Shown: positions 45,079-56,722, numbered from the stretch's first letter. The stretch is DNA of 64,000 bases from Atherinomorus stipes (GCA_023101725.1 JALJCO010007871.1:1-64000); one strand, 5' to 3'. The notes: generated by a model not told the origin, from the sequence alone. Translations and numbers: made by a program.

Positions 45079-46083
45079 CATGGTTTACTCCTCAGTTGTC
45101 CAGTCTGCTAAAAGAAAGGGAGCCAAAACCAATCCTGAAGCTGACTGGGTGATTTTTAGAAAGTCTGACTTTTATGTAACCATAACAACTGTCAAAATAA
45201 ATGACCCCAATAAATTATGGAGAGTGATAAATCTTCATATGGGACTGTAACTACAAATAAACTGCATTATGAAAGGCTCCTGTAATTTTACTGGCAAATC
45301 TGATATTTTCAACTGTTTCAATGAACATTTTATTTCATTAGGTTGTCAAATTGAATCTTTACACGTTGACTCAATACAGTGTAAAGAACAGGGGTTCACT
45401 CTCAATCAACTCAAATAAATTCTAAAGTCTCCACATTTAGTTTTACTCCTTTGGGTGTGATAAGTGTTCACAGAGCTTTAAAACTAATAGAGCTTAACAA
45501 ATCAGCTGGTCCAGACATGCTTGATGCCTAATCATTAGCTTGCAGCAAGCAGAGCTTAGAACAGAGCCATTGACATACATTTTGAATTTTAGTATTTCTC
45601 ATAATGTCATTCCTACTATTTGGAAATCCACCTTTCTTGGATCTTTGTTGAAAAGAGGGGACCCATCAGTTCTTAACTATAATATCTAAATTGTATATTT
45701 TACCAAAAAGTCTTGAAAGGCTTGTCGGAAAACCACTCAAATTTTTAGGGCACAAGCAGTTTCTTTCTACTAGTCTGGATTTAAGAACACCACAACAAAA
45801 TAACTCTGCTTGTAAGTTTGTGAACTACATTACTAAAGCACTGGACTGCAGGAAATATTGGCCAGCACTTTTTATTGATTTATCTAAAGTTTTTGACACA
45901 GGAGAGTAGACCAGGATATCTTGACAGAAAAACTCTGCGGTAGCTGACTGGCTTATCTGAACATGCTGTGAGCTGGTTCTCAAACTACTTTTCAGAAGTG
46001 TCCAGTTTCCCAAGTCTTCCCCTACCTTCCTCCCTGTGTCAAAGGGCCCATGGTAACATTTTGGGGCCACAATTGTTTCCAAA
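45079..46083 (+). pseudogene. LINE reverse transcriptase, N-terminal half (remnant)
   Basis: Covers the linker and the fingers/palm motifs up to the GVPQGSILGP-equivalent segment (here …ILGPQLFPN). At least four frame changes or stops are visible. The Asp of FIDLS, one of the catalytic carboxylates, is present; the following AFDTVDH motif is degraded to VFDTGE and then a stop. Confidence 0.82.
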
Positions 46084-46085
46084 TA

Positions 46086-46628
46086 CAGTACGTGCCGAAA
46101 GTTTAGACACACTCCCATTAAAGACTGAAAAAATCATTTGTCAGTAAATTAAGTTGAAATTGACAAAAGTAATGATAAATAAATTTTTAAAAAATGATAA
46201 AATCATGGCATTGATTTTGAATTGTGGTTCAACAGAAATATAAAAAACAAACAAAAAATAAAATAAGCAAACAAGCATGATGGGGCTCCTGAACTAAAAT
46301 TTTATTGAGTAACACTTGATGCAATCTCCGCACTTAAGTGTTTTTTGTAACGTCCAGTCAGACTTCTCCACCTGTTAACAGGTAATTTGGTTCACTGTTC
46401 GTCTAGGACAGTTTTGGATGTTTTTTTGTTTTTTTTTTTTCTTTTGATTGTTTGTCTGCTTGCTTGTTCGTTTATAACCACAATTTAAAATCAATGTTTT
46501 ATTTTACTAAAATATAATTTATTGAATTTTTATCTATTAGTACTTTTTCAGGTTCTTGTCTTTTGAATTACTATTAATAATTTAGCCTTTTCCTGAATGG
46601 GAGTGTGATAAACTTTCAGCCTGTACTG
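46086..46628. mobile_element. 543-bp Tc1-type MITE inside the second LINE
   Basis: Ends are CAGTACGTGCCGAAAGTTTA and the complement of CAGTACAGGCTGAAAGTTTA, both followed inward by CACACTCCCATT. Flanked by TA (46084-46085 and 46629-46630). It sits 15 codons before the YADD box, and removing it rejoins the LINE (…LFPN|…DNFCLNLSNT…). It contains a T-run at 46429-46440 and no coding sequence. Confidence 0.9.
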
Positions 46629-46630
46629 TA

Positions 46631-47690
46631 TAGATAATTTCTGTTTGAATTTATCCAACACCAGCTATAATTTTTATGCAGATGACACAGTCATGTATTG
46701 TTCCTCTTGTTCAATATTCAAAACTATGGCATACCTTTAACCTTGAAAAATTGTGATGTACAATTGTACATCAATTGTAAGTTGTCAGGAATACAGAGTT
46801 AGGTAAGAAACTTATACAGTGCAACTTTGATTAAATTTATTTGAATTTGCTTATCTCCACTTAAGCCGGAGGAAAATTCCACAAAATCCAGAAACATGTT
46901 GTTTTCAAATGGCTTTGATCAGCTAAAGGGGTTGAACTGGAACTAGCTTTATTCTATTTAAGTATTACCATTGATCAATATCTGTTATTCCAGACACATA
47001 CTGAAAACCTTACATCTAAACTAAAAGTAAAACTGGGTTTCTTCTTTGTGAACAAATCCAATTTATCCTTCACAATATTTGATATCAGCTTCTTTGTTTC
47101 CTTTGCTGGATTATGGAGTCTGGAGTCTGTTATTTCTGAATTCCCTTGAACAGTATTTTAAGAAACTAGAGACAATTGTACTTTGTGTTTCAATACTGGC
47201 TGTGGGAGAAGCACACAGTGCACTTTATATGTCTCTACTAAATGTCCATCCCTCTATGTACGCAGACTTTCACATTGGCTGATTTTCATATAAAGCTATT
47301 CTTGGCCTAGTTCTTTTAAATCTCCCTGCCTGCATGTCTAGAGACCAGAATCAATAAAGCCTTTGCTTTCATTCTAGTCTACAGATGGTGGCCCTGAAAG
47401 TAAAACAGAACTTCAGGAAAAAAAAGATTTTAAATGTTGCTCCTTTTACTTAAGATAACTTAAAGCAGATTTGAAATGACCAAAACTTATCTCCCTGAGG
47501 GAGTTTGAGTTGATTTTAAGGAAAACTCCCCTGGTCAGTGTGACTGTTTTTAAAACATCTATGCATTATTCATCTCATGCTGTATTTCATTTACCTAATG
47601 TTGGCTGATGCCTTTTACTTGTTGTGTTTGATAGTTGATGTCTGTTGGTTCTGTGGTACATTCTCAACTTGAGATTGTGCTGCACAAAAT
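46631..47690 (+). pseudogene. LINE reverse transcriptase, catalytic box to C-terminus (remnant)
   Basis: Starts with the CLNLSNTSYNFYADDTVMYC segment and continues through thumb-like and C-terminal regions in changing frames. Many indels; the longest open part is 47079-47282. The 3' end is diffuse, ending near 47690 in TTTAAACTTC without a clear tandem tail. Confidence 0.75.
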
Positions 47691-48588
47691 TTCAAACTTT
47701 AAACTTCATGCAACTAACATGTTATATGTAAAAACTAACATCACAAAAATCAACAAAAAAGTATACTGGGGCAAATAAATAAAAATTAAGTAGCCACTAA
47801 TTATCTTGTTTGGTTATGAATAATTATTTTCATCCAAACATTATTTTTGAATGTCTATTACAGTGTGTATGTGTGCAAGTACAATTGTCTACTTCTGTAC
47901 AATAAGCACACCACATAGCTTGGTATTCAAAACTGATGAGGTAATTTCAACCCCTAACCCTAACTCCTAATTCCTAACTCTAACCTCATCACGAGCAAAA
48001 TGGTCTCTTTAAACATTTATGAGCATTTAATTAACCATAATGATAGCATGTCTTGGAACCTGGAAAGACAAAAAACAATGCACCTTTTCAGGGCTAAATT
48101 CACTGGACACAGCTTTCAGACCAACATGTAGTCCTTCAAGGTGAGCTGCCATTTCTGAGTGGTGTGAAAACACTTATTCAACACATTGGGCCTTACTGTA
48201 TAACACCCAGCATGTCACTCCTGAGAAATTGTGTATAGGGTATGGTTTGCAAGGCGCACAAGTATAACTGGCATTCCATCCGCTGTACTCCTTATTTCTA
48301 GATTCAACAGTCTTTTGTTGTATAGAGGTGTGATATAAACTAAGGTTATTTGACCATCAGCCACAATATCAAATGTCTCTGTTTCACTACAATGCCATCT
48401 ACTACTGGCGACTTGTCCTTGCCTCACACCTAATAGCTGCTATGATAAGTTCCGCCTCCCTTCCACCCCCTTCATGAGTATAAGCAGTCATAGCAATTGG
48501 GGGATACTGTATATGGAGCCACCAAGTATCTTGTGAAACATGGTACGGTTACATAAACATATATAGAAAATGCAAATTCTGTTGCATA
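47691..48588. other. Intergenic; degenerate CCTAAC repeat at 47949-47990
   Basis: Contains about six imperfect CCTAAC/CCTAAT units, reminiscent of a short interstitial telomere-like tract but too degenerate and short to call one. Nothing else recognised. Confidence 0.45.
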
Positions 48589-48964
48589 TAGGGATGTAAC
48601 GATAACCAGTATAATGGTTTACTGTGATAAAATTCCCAATTTTAATCATCATTAAAACCATGACTGATTATAGGACTTTGAAAAACTCCTAGTGATGCAG
48701 CTAATTGGCTGGAAGAGCAGTAGTAGTCACAGTTTGCAATGTTTAATTTATGAAACATGGCGAAAGGCAACGAAGACACCCACATGGACAGTTCTCTTCA
48801 TGTTTTTTCCTCCTTTAAAAAGGACAAAGTAGACATTTAGACCCATTTTGGTTATTTTTAAAGATGCTGGGAGGTATTTCTATAATATCGTGATAAAAAT
48901 GATAACCGTGATCATTTTGGTCACAATAACCGTGATATGAAATTTTCATATCATTACATCTCTA
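48589..48964. mobile_element. 376-bp hAT MITE
   Basis: Ends are TAGGGATGTAACGATAACC and the complement of TAGAGATGTAATGATATG. The 8-bp duplication GTTGCATA lies at 48581-48588 and 48965-48972. GATAACCGTGAT-type words occur in both halves. Non-coding. Confidence 0.92.
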
Positions 48965-48984
48965 GTTGCATATGTATTGATTTC

Positions 48985-49690
48985 ATACATAGGCTTATAA
49001 AATTATTCAGCTCCTTTTGGCATTTTCCATGTTATGTTGTATAATAACCTGGAATCGAAATGAACATTTTTAAGGTTTTTGATCATATTAATCTACACAA
49101 TATGCCAACAACCCTGAAGATGAAAAATATTTGTTTGTTGTGAAGCAAAGAATAAATGATACAATAAAAAATCAAAACTCAAATGTGCCTAATTTACATC
49201 TCCGTGGAACTCAGTGGAACCACCTTTTGCTGCAACTGCCCCTGTAAGTCTCTTGGGTTCTGTCTATGAGCTTGGCACATCTAGTCACTACTCTTTAAAG
49301 CCAAACACTCAAACTCCTCCAAGCTGGATAAATCTTTACGTTATAAGAATTTACCTGGATTATGGTTTGGACCTTATTGTAAATAGTCCATTACCTCCAT
49401 CCCAGTCTAAAGGCTGGAAAACTTTTAACAGGTTTTTCTCATGAATTACCCCCTATTTAGCACAATCCGTCATTCCCACAGTTCTGTCCAGTCTTGGTCT
49501 CTGCTAACAAAGTATATCATCTGCATGGTGCTGACACAATAATGCTTCACTATGAGCTTCTACTGTCTATCACAGTTCACCAATCTTGAAAACAAATTCC
49601 CATATATGACTGCATGTTCAGGGCTCCTGTAGGGGAGCCCAAGAGCCAAACATTGCCAAACTCTATAGGGGTAAGTATTTGTGGAAATCA
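48985..49690. mobile_element. Tc1-like remnant
   Basis: TTCCATGTTATGTTGTATAA, CAGTGGAACCACCTTTTGCTG, CAACTGCCCCTGTAAGTCTC and GCTTGGCACATCTAG are recognisable wording of a common teleost Tc1-like element. Both termini are degraded, with no clean TA-bounded ends, and no transposase frame is readable. Limits are approximate. Confidence 0.5.
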
Positions 49691-49848
49691 CGACAGATTA
49701 AAGGCATATTAAGTCTGCATGAAATAATCAGCAAAGAAGGACTTTTTAACTAACATAGATTAATCTATTGTGGGTTTCAGCTCAGGTTTAAGATCAAGCA
49801 GATGTAGAAAATGTGCAAATTAAATGTCTGCTAAATTTAACCTTATTA

Positions 49849-50096
49849 CAGATCTGGGCATGAAAAAGTTTCTCCTTTTTCTGCCAGAAGTGGTGCAGTA
49901 ATAGTGCACTATTACTGCACTATCACTGGCTGAACGATTTGTCCCACGAATACGTCACCATGCACGGTGTCCAAACTTGGCATGTGGAAATGTCCTTGTT
50001 CTGGACGTTGATTTATGCTCTGAAATCGTTTCCCCTGGGCACACAGGTGTTTCTCTGTGCGAATGAATTGGCAGACAAGTCGCTGGTAAGTGGCTG
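49849..50096. mobile_element. Second copy of the TA-target MITE, right end missing
   Basis: Begins after TA with CAGATCTGGGCATGAAAAAG and continues with sequence that matches the 42216-44135 MITE in the opposite orientation (for example AGTGGTGCAGTAATAGTGCA and ACGATTTGTCCCACGAATAC). Similarity ends near GTAAGTGGCTGG (about 50096), before the expected right terminus. It carries no insert at the position where the other copy holds the 1.6-kb element. Confidence 0.82.
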
Positions 50097-50339
50097 GTTT
50101 ACTGGTGGTAAGTCTCAGGTTTACTATGTGTCTGTTTAAGTGTAATATGGACTGAATATAATGCATGTCAAGATGAATTTTGATGTGAATGAATGAATGA
50201 AAATTTTTTATTTCGAACGATGAACAAATGAAAAGAAAAAAGAAAATTAAAAATCAAGACAAACGAAAAACAATTAAAACAACAAAAAAAAAACCTCAAG
50301 AGACATAATACTGATTCATTTTCAAATCAAGTTCGAAAA

Positions 50340-51425
50340 AGGAGGGGGGAGATATAAAATTTTTAGAGATTTTCCATCCTATAATAAAAAAATTATTTTA
50401 TTATTTGAATTAAATTATAACATAATCTAATAATATAATTTTGTAAATAGAAAGAAAAAGAAAAAAATAAAAATAAAAAATATATATATAAAAATATAAA
50501 GTATATATACATATATATACATATACATACATACATATATATACATATATATATATATACACAAACATATATAAACATACACATACATACCCACACACAT
50601 ATATACAAAAAACATAAAATATATATATTATTTGGGGGTGGGTCTTTTGGTCTTATGGAAATAGAGAAATGTGGGGGGGTGTGGGCGTCTCCTTCTGGCC
50701 GTGTCGCGGTGTGCCGCACGCGGGGACACTCGGGAAATGTTCAAAGGGGGGGAAGGGGGCGGGAGAGGGGAAAGATGGGTGATGTGGTGTGGGCATAAGG
50801 GAAAAAGGGCAAATGTGAAAGTAGGAAAAGAAAAAGGAGCTAAGGCGGAAAGGGGCATGGGAGAGATGGTTAAGGTTAGAAATGGCTAGATGAGGACTGC
50901 GGTGGGGCGACGTTGGAATAAGGTGAAACCTTAATAAAAGGAAAGAATAAAGAAGGTAAAAACGGGGCGGACGGAGGGCGGGGGGTCGGGGGGGGGAGCT
51001 CCATGATAAGGATATGGCAATAATAATGATTAGTTGTAAAATGAAAAATAATAAAAATAAATAAGATATAAAAAAATTAATTCTCTCATTATTGATGATA
51101 AGAGGAAAAATGAGAGATAATGATAAAAAAATTTTTAAATGAATCTGTGAATCAGGTTGTTTATTTGTTGAGTTCGGCGGTGGTATCGAGGGTGTGTATC
51201 GGGGGATACTCGCGGGATTTGGCGTCGCCTATTGAGGGGGGGGAGAGGGGAGTAGAGAGAATGCGAAGGAGAAGTAGAGGGTTCAGAGGTCCGAGGTGTA
51301 CTGAGGCACATAAACACACACATACATATATTAGATTTGTGTGCCTGAGCATATGCCACATGCACATATATGAACACATATATACACATACATACATACA
51401 CATACACACATACATAAATACACAT
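50340..51425. repeat. TA/CATA microsatellite with purine-rich, irregular middle (probable assembly problem)
   Basis: Both edges are (TATA/CATA)n (50478-50620 and 51320-51425). Between them is G- and A-rich sequence without period (50630-51280). It falls in the 3' untranslated region of the third LINE. The pattern suggests a long microsatellite that was badly resolved. The overlapping frames on both strands at 50393-51449 are composition artefacts. Confidence 0.65.
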
Positions 51426-51463
51426 ATACCTAGACTGAGTTGTTTATAATATTCATATCTTTT

Positions 51464-52828
51464 TTATTCCTCCTCTTCCATATACCCTTCAATAAGTAAT
51501 TCTTTATACCGTTTTTTAAACATATTCATGCTACGACTCCGTTTTAACTCCTCATCCAAACTGTTCCACAAAGTCACTCCACAGCTTGATACGCACATGC
51601 GTTTCATTGATGTTCTGATTTTATGTTTTTTGAAATTTAGCTCTCCCCTTAGATTATAGCCCCCTTCTCTTTCAGTGAATTTACTCATGATGTTTCTTGG
51701 TAGCAAATTGTTCCTGGCTTTGTACATTACTTGAGCTGTTTTGAATTTAACTAGATCCTTAAATTTCAATATACGGGATTTGATAAAAAGCTGGTTAGTG
51801 TGCTCCCTGAATCCTGTTTTATTTATTGCCCTTATTGCTCTTTTTTGCATTGTGCATATTGGTTGTAGAGTGCTTTTATAGATGTTTCCCCAGACTTCAA
51901 CACAGTAGGACAGATATGGCAAAAACAATGCAGAATAAAGAATGTATAGTGATTTATGGTCCATCATGAAACAGATTTTCCTGAGGATTGCGGTGCATTT
52001 TGCTAGTTTTGATCTTATATGGCTCACATGGGGTTTCCAGCAGATTTTGTGGTCTAGAACAACACCAAGAAATTTGATTTCATTTACTTTCTCTATTTGT
52101 GTATTGTCAATTATCAGTTCAATGTGTGATTCTCTTAATTTATTTGCAAAAATTATAAACTTTGTTTTACTCAGATTTAAAGATAATTTGTTTTTATCAA
52201 ACCACAGTTTTAGTTTGTTTATTTCACTTGTAATCTCCCCCAAGATCTGCTGCAAGTTCTCCCCTGAACAGAAAATGCTTGTGTCATCTGCAAATAAAAC
52301 AACTTTACTTAATTTAGATACTGTGCAAATATCGTTTATATAGATTATAAACAACAGTGGACCCAATACTGACCCCTGTGGCACTCCACATATAATATCC
52401 ATGTATTCTGATTTTTGTTCACCTATTTGTACAAATTGTTTCCTGTCCATTAAATAGCTATTTACCCATTTCAACCCAACTCCCCTTATCCCATACCTCT
52501 CTAGTTTCTTTAACAGAGTGTTGTGATCAATGGTGTCGAAGGCCTTCTTGAGATCTAAGAATACTCCTACTGCTATTTTTTTACTGTCAATACAATCAGT
52601 GATTTCTTCCAATAAATCCATTAAAGCCAAAGATGTTGATCTGTTTTTTCTGAATCCATACTGACTTTCTGAAAGTAGATTGTGTTTTTCAAGGAATTTG
52701 TTCAGTCTATCTGCAATTAGTTTCTCAAGTATTTTGGCAAATTGAGGGAGTAGAGAAACTGGCCTGTAATTTGTAAAATGATGTCTATCTCCATTTTTAT
52801 ACAGTGGGAGTACTTTAGCAACTTTCAT
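51464..52828 (-). pseudogene. LINE reverse transcriptase, long open frame (454 codons)
   Basis: The frame opens at KVAKVLPLYKNGD and carries the RT signatures in order: NYRPVSLLPQFAKILEK (about residue 24-40), FLDLKKAFDTIDH (about 90-102), GVPQGSVLGPLLF (about 148-160) and the catalytic FADD box (about residue 180; 52283-52294). The thumb and C-terminal region follow, ending GYMEEEE. Both catalytic Asp pairs are present. The upstream part of the polyprotein is separated by frameshifts near 52838 (one extra base in a T-run) and 52905, so the annotated Met is internal, not a true start. RT would copy LINE RNA at the nicked target. Confidence 0.9.
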
Positions 52829-53896
52829 TTTGTTGGGAAAATGTACCTGATTGAAGAGATAAGTTGCAAATGTAGGTCAACGGTTTTACAATTTCACTAA
52901 TTACAAACTTTTACTGTTGTCATATCAATATCATTGCAGTCTGTTGAGGTTTTATTTTTACAGTTTCTTACTATTTCCATGATGTCTCTTTCATCAACTG
53001 CTTCTAAGAAAATTGTACTTGGATTTCTATCCACCAATTCCTCTACACCCCAAATTTCTGTCACATCTGGTTCCTTTATTTTTATTGCCAATTCTGGTCC
53101 CACATTTACAAAAAATCTGTTAAAGCCATTTACTACATCATCCTTATTATTAATGGTCTTTTCATCTACAATGAAATATTCTGGGTAATTTTTGTTTCTG
53201 GATTCTCCTCTCACAATACCATTTAGTACATTCCATAAACCTTTAATGTTATTTTTGTTTTTTTCCAGTAGATTGTTGTAATATTCTTTCTTACATGACC
53301 TCATAATATTGGTTAATTTGTTTTTATATTTTTTATATTTTTCCTCTGCTTCTATAGTTTTCTGTTTTAAAAATAACCTATATAATCTATTTTTCTTTCT
53401 ACAAGCCTTTTGTATCCCTCTAGTGACCCATGGACTTCTAGTATGTCTATGTATATTCCTGTAAGTTTTTATAGGACAATTTTTATCATAAAGCAAGTTA
53501 AAAATTTGGAGAAAATCCTCATATGCTTTATTAGTATCTTTTTCTTTGTAAATGTTTTCCCAGTTCTGTAATTGCAAATCATTCTTTAGAGCAATTAAGG
53601 CTTCTTCTGTTTTTATTCGAAAACATCTACATTTGTCATCATCTTTTTTCTTTCTATAGCTACAGTCATACAAGGCAAAAACAGGTAAATGGTCACTGAT
53701 GTCTGTTAAGAAAAAGTCCACTCTCTATGTTGTTATCCAAAACATTTGTGAATATGTTGTCGATTAGAGTTGCACAGTGGGATGTGATCCTGCTTGGTTT
53801 AGTGATTGTTGGATATAAGCCCATGCTGAACATTACGTTTATGAATTCCTCAGTCCCTTTATGTTTCTTTGGATTCAATAGATCGATATTGAAATC
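52829..53896 (-). pseudogene. LINE polyprotein: end of endonuclease, linker, start of RT
   Basis: The minus strand reads VDFNIDLLN (about 53897-53870; the true motif was GDFNIDL before the insertion), then PSRITSHCATLIDNIFTN, a frameshift near 53715, then SDHLPVFALYD, the conserved C-terminal SDH motif of APE-type endonucleases. A Lys-rich linker with TRSPWVTRGIQKACRKKN follows, then the approach to the RT (VVNGFNRFFVNVGP, STDCNDIDM). The open part 52897-53721 is 274 codons. Motifs and order are those of non-LTR elements with an APE endonuclease. Confidence 0.88.
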
Positions 53897-53939
53897 TACG
53901 GTGGCCCAGAAGGGTCGCAACAAAACAAAAGCCACAACA

Positions 53940-54303
53940 CCACACAATTAACCGCAACACAACCAAATTAACCACAACACAACACAATTAACCGCAACAC
54001 AACACAATTAACCGCAACACAACACAATTAACCGCAACACAACACAATTAACCACAACACAACACAATTAGTCGCAACACAACACAATTAGTCGCAACAC
54101 AACACAATTAACCGCAACACAACACAATTAACCACAACACAACACAATTAACCGCAACACAACACAATTAACCACAACACAACACAATTAACCGCAACAC
54201 AACACAATTAACCACAACACAATTAGCCGCAACACAACACAATTAGCCGCAACACAACACAATTAACCGCAACACAACACAATTAACCGCAACACAACAC
54301 GAA
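53940..54303. repeat. Left minisatellite arm, 20-bp unit, about 18 copies
   Basis: Unit AACACAACACAATTAACCGC and close variants (AACCAC, GTCGC, AGCCGC in the last six bases). The variable positions are concentrated in the six bases after AATT; the CAACACAACACAATT part is almost invariant. It is the inverse of the right arm. Confidence 0.95.
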
Positions 54304-54395
54304 AGCTGCAACGGAAGTGGTTTTTTTTTTCTTTTCTTCTTCTTCATTTTTAAGAATTTGCCACCGGAAATTACATTGTGACACAGGAAGTGGCC

Positions 54396-55850
54396 ACCCA
54401 CATATAGCAGTGGACTCCGTGGTTGATCCGCCTGACAGTCAGAGCGCTTATTGATCTCTGCCTAACACTCAGCTGAGCGTGGGAAAGGCGGACTGTCAAA
54501 CCTCGGACCCGCGGCGGATACGGATCAAGTCCGATAAACAGGAGATGCAGTCTTTTTTCTCCCAGCGCCGCCACGTGGGGTCTCACCGTCACCTGTACGG
54601 ACCCGCTGTGCATCCTGGGCGGATCAGATTTTACGAGGCTGGAGTTAGTTTAAAAAAAGAGATCACCAAAAAGACGAAGAGTAGCCCACAGCTTGTTTAT
54701 TGATCTTGGTCGTCCGCGGACAAATGTAAGTATTATAAATGTGGATTTCACTTTTATTTGAGGATGAATGACGATGTGAAAGCTTTCATGTATAATTTCT
54801 GGATCAATTTATGTGTAATTTTATTTGGATGACATGAACGAGGAATATAAAGTTGACGTTAAGTGACGTGAATGTAGCCTACTAACGTTGTAGGTAGTTT
54901 TTGGTTATTATCCAGCTTTTGAATGATAATTACCATAGATACTAGAGAAAGGTTACTTTTCATAACTATAAGGCTAATCACATCAATAATTCTGACGAAG
55001 TCTTTTCAGAACCTGATCTCTTTACGTTTTAGCTGTAACTAGCAAGATTTTAAAAACGGACTTCAAGGTTTTGCTTTGTACAGTAGTTGGATCACATATT
55101 AAATGAGTAAAGTACTTTTCTATTGGATAAAGCATCAAACACTTTCACCGTTACATCAGCTGCGGTTAAGAGTTGCGAGACTTGGTGATTTAACTTATTT
55201 TCTGGTAGACAACGAGGGACATGTCCACATGGACAATTAAGCTTCATCATCACCAGAAAAAATGTTCATTATGTTGTCGGCACAGAGGGGATGGAGACAA
55301 CTTATAGACATGGCAATAACTAAGCGGGGCTGTGTGTTTGTGTGGTTTTAGATGCTGCCTGGAAGAACCACGGATGTAAAGATGCCGCAGAAGAAGGGAT
55401 GATGCGCAACGCCAGCCGCCTTCAGTTTTGGCTGCGGACAGAAGTCATCCAAGGAGCTGCACCAGAAATAAACTGGGACTGTTCACATTCACTGTTATAC
55501 TGTAATGAACTCTATAAATATAAAGTTTTAAAACGATACGTTGTTCCACAGTCTCATTTAATATAGTTTTTTTTTTTTTTTTGCATTATATTGTTGCCTG
55601 AAGGGCAGGGGTTAAAAATCCAGCCATATAACCGGTCCGCACTGGACCCGCAGCTGAAGCACAGGATCATGAATGTGTCCGCCGTGGATCCGGGACGAAG
55701 GTGCAGCCACAGCTTGAGGTCCGCCTGACATCAGAAATTCCAATCAGAACGCGGATCAGCGGCGGATCGTCCCGCTGTGCAAGTGGATCCTATATGACTC
55801 CGGGGCGAATGTGACAGTGCGGATGCGCGGCGCTGTCCATTTGCTATCTG
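54396..55850 (+). other. Unique cargo of the foldback element, possible two-exon transcript
   Basis: This 1.45-kb segment is GC-richer than the arms and has no counterpart in the right arm. A good splice donor (AAT|GTAAGT, GT at 54726) and an acceptor with a T-rich tract (TGTGTTTGTGTGGTTTTAG, ending 55351) bound a possible 626-bp intron. An AATAAA lies at 55467-55472 in the following segment. The first segment has an open frame of 74 codons (54479-54703) without family similarity. GATCCGC-rich blocks at 54424-54640 and 55640-55800 look loosely related. Exon status is inferred from signals only. Confidence 0.35.
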
Positions 55851-55852
55851 GG

Positions 55853-56722
55853 CAACTGTACAAACCAGATGAAAAGTCTGAGAAGCATTTGGAGAAGTAG
55901 CTAAGTAAAACACTGACGGTAAATAACGTTTATTGATTTCGGTATACGCTCCTATAGGTGCTTTTGTTGGATGTAGTAATGCGGACACAGACGGTGCATT
56001 GACCACCCCAGCCGCCAGTTGCTGTAAGACAATGCTGGAAACTCGTATCAGTTCTGCATAAACATATCTCGCTCTCTCACATAGGTTATGGCCCCGGTCA
56101 TGACGGTTTCTTTAATTTGGAATCAATTATTCCAAATTAAATGATTTGGAATAAAATTATTTTCCCTCGTGTGTGTGTGTGTGTGTGTGTAGGCTACAGT
56201 CGTCTTTAAAATTATCCATACCCTCCAATGAAAGAAAATGCTAAATTCACAAAACTAAAAGTATTAATAATTTTTTTTTTTTTAAATCACTTAATTATAA
56301 TTAAGTTCTTTTTATTTGAATAACTAGCCTACTGTGAATTGTGAGGGTATGGATAATTTTGAAGACGATTGTATATAAACACACACACACACACAGGGAG
56401 AATAATTTTCTTCCAAATAATTTAATTCAAAATAATTGATTCCAAATTAAAGACACGGTCATAACCGGGGCCACAAGCGAGAGAGCGAGATGTGTTTGCA
56501 GAACTGATACGAGTTTCCAGCATCATCTTGCAGCAACTGGCGGCTGAGATGGTCTGTGTCCGCATCACTACATCCAACATCAGGTGATTCTTAATCTATA
56601 CATCAAAATTAAAAGCACTTGTAGGAGCGTATACCAAAATCAATGAACGTTATTTACCTTCGATGTTTTACAAACTTCTCCAGCTGCTTCTCAGACTCTT
56701 TTTATCTGGTTTGTACTGAAAG
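55853..56722. repeat. Central palindrome of the foldback element
   Basis: Left arm 55853-56194 and right arm 56374-56722 are inverted copies, for example GTACAAACCAGATGAAAAGTC against the complement of the 56694-56722 segment, and GGAAACTCGTATCAGTTCTG against its complement at 56500-56519. Arms differ by about 30 bp present only on the right and about 15 bp only on the left. Each arm ends at the MITE with a (GT)n or (CA)n tract (56169-56190 and 56380-56394). Confidence 0.9.
56197..56371. mobile_element. 175-bp Tc1-type MITE at the axis of the palindrome
   Basis: Ends CAGTCGTCTTTAAAATTATC and the complement of CAATCGTCTTCAAAATTATC, both followed inward by CATACCCTC. Flanked by TA (56195-56196 and 56372-56373). 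The interior is AT-rich and non-coding. Confidence 0.88.

Larger units (their letters stand above)
45015..47690 (+). mobile_element. Second LINE remnant (L2/CR1-like), plus strand, cut by a Tc1-type MITE
   Basis: Recognisable pieces in order: PWFTPQLSSLLKER (from about 45079, the linker between endonuclease and reverse transcriptase), NKSAGPD (RT start, near 45500), ALFIDLSKVFDT (first catalytic region, about 45868-45900), GPQLF (about 46060-46075), FYADDTVMYCSS (catalytic box, YADD at 46675-46686) and C-terminal codons near 47400-47550. Stops and frameshifts are frequent, so it is an old copy. The endonuclease half is missing; the left border meets the outer element at 45013. Confidence 0.85.

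Noticed and set aside
47949..47990. Interstitial telomeric repeat
   Set aside because: Only a few imperfect CCTAAC/CCTAAT units; too short and degenerate.
50340..51449. Coding sequence extending the third LINE or a separate gene
   Set aside because: Frames cross microsatellite and aperiodic purine-rich sequence; Tyr/Val/Cys repeats come from CATA units.
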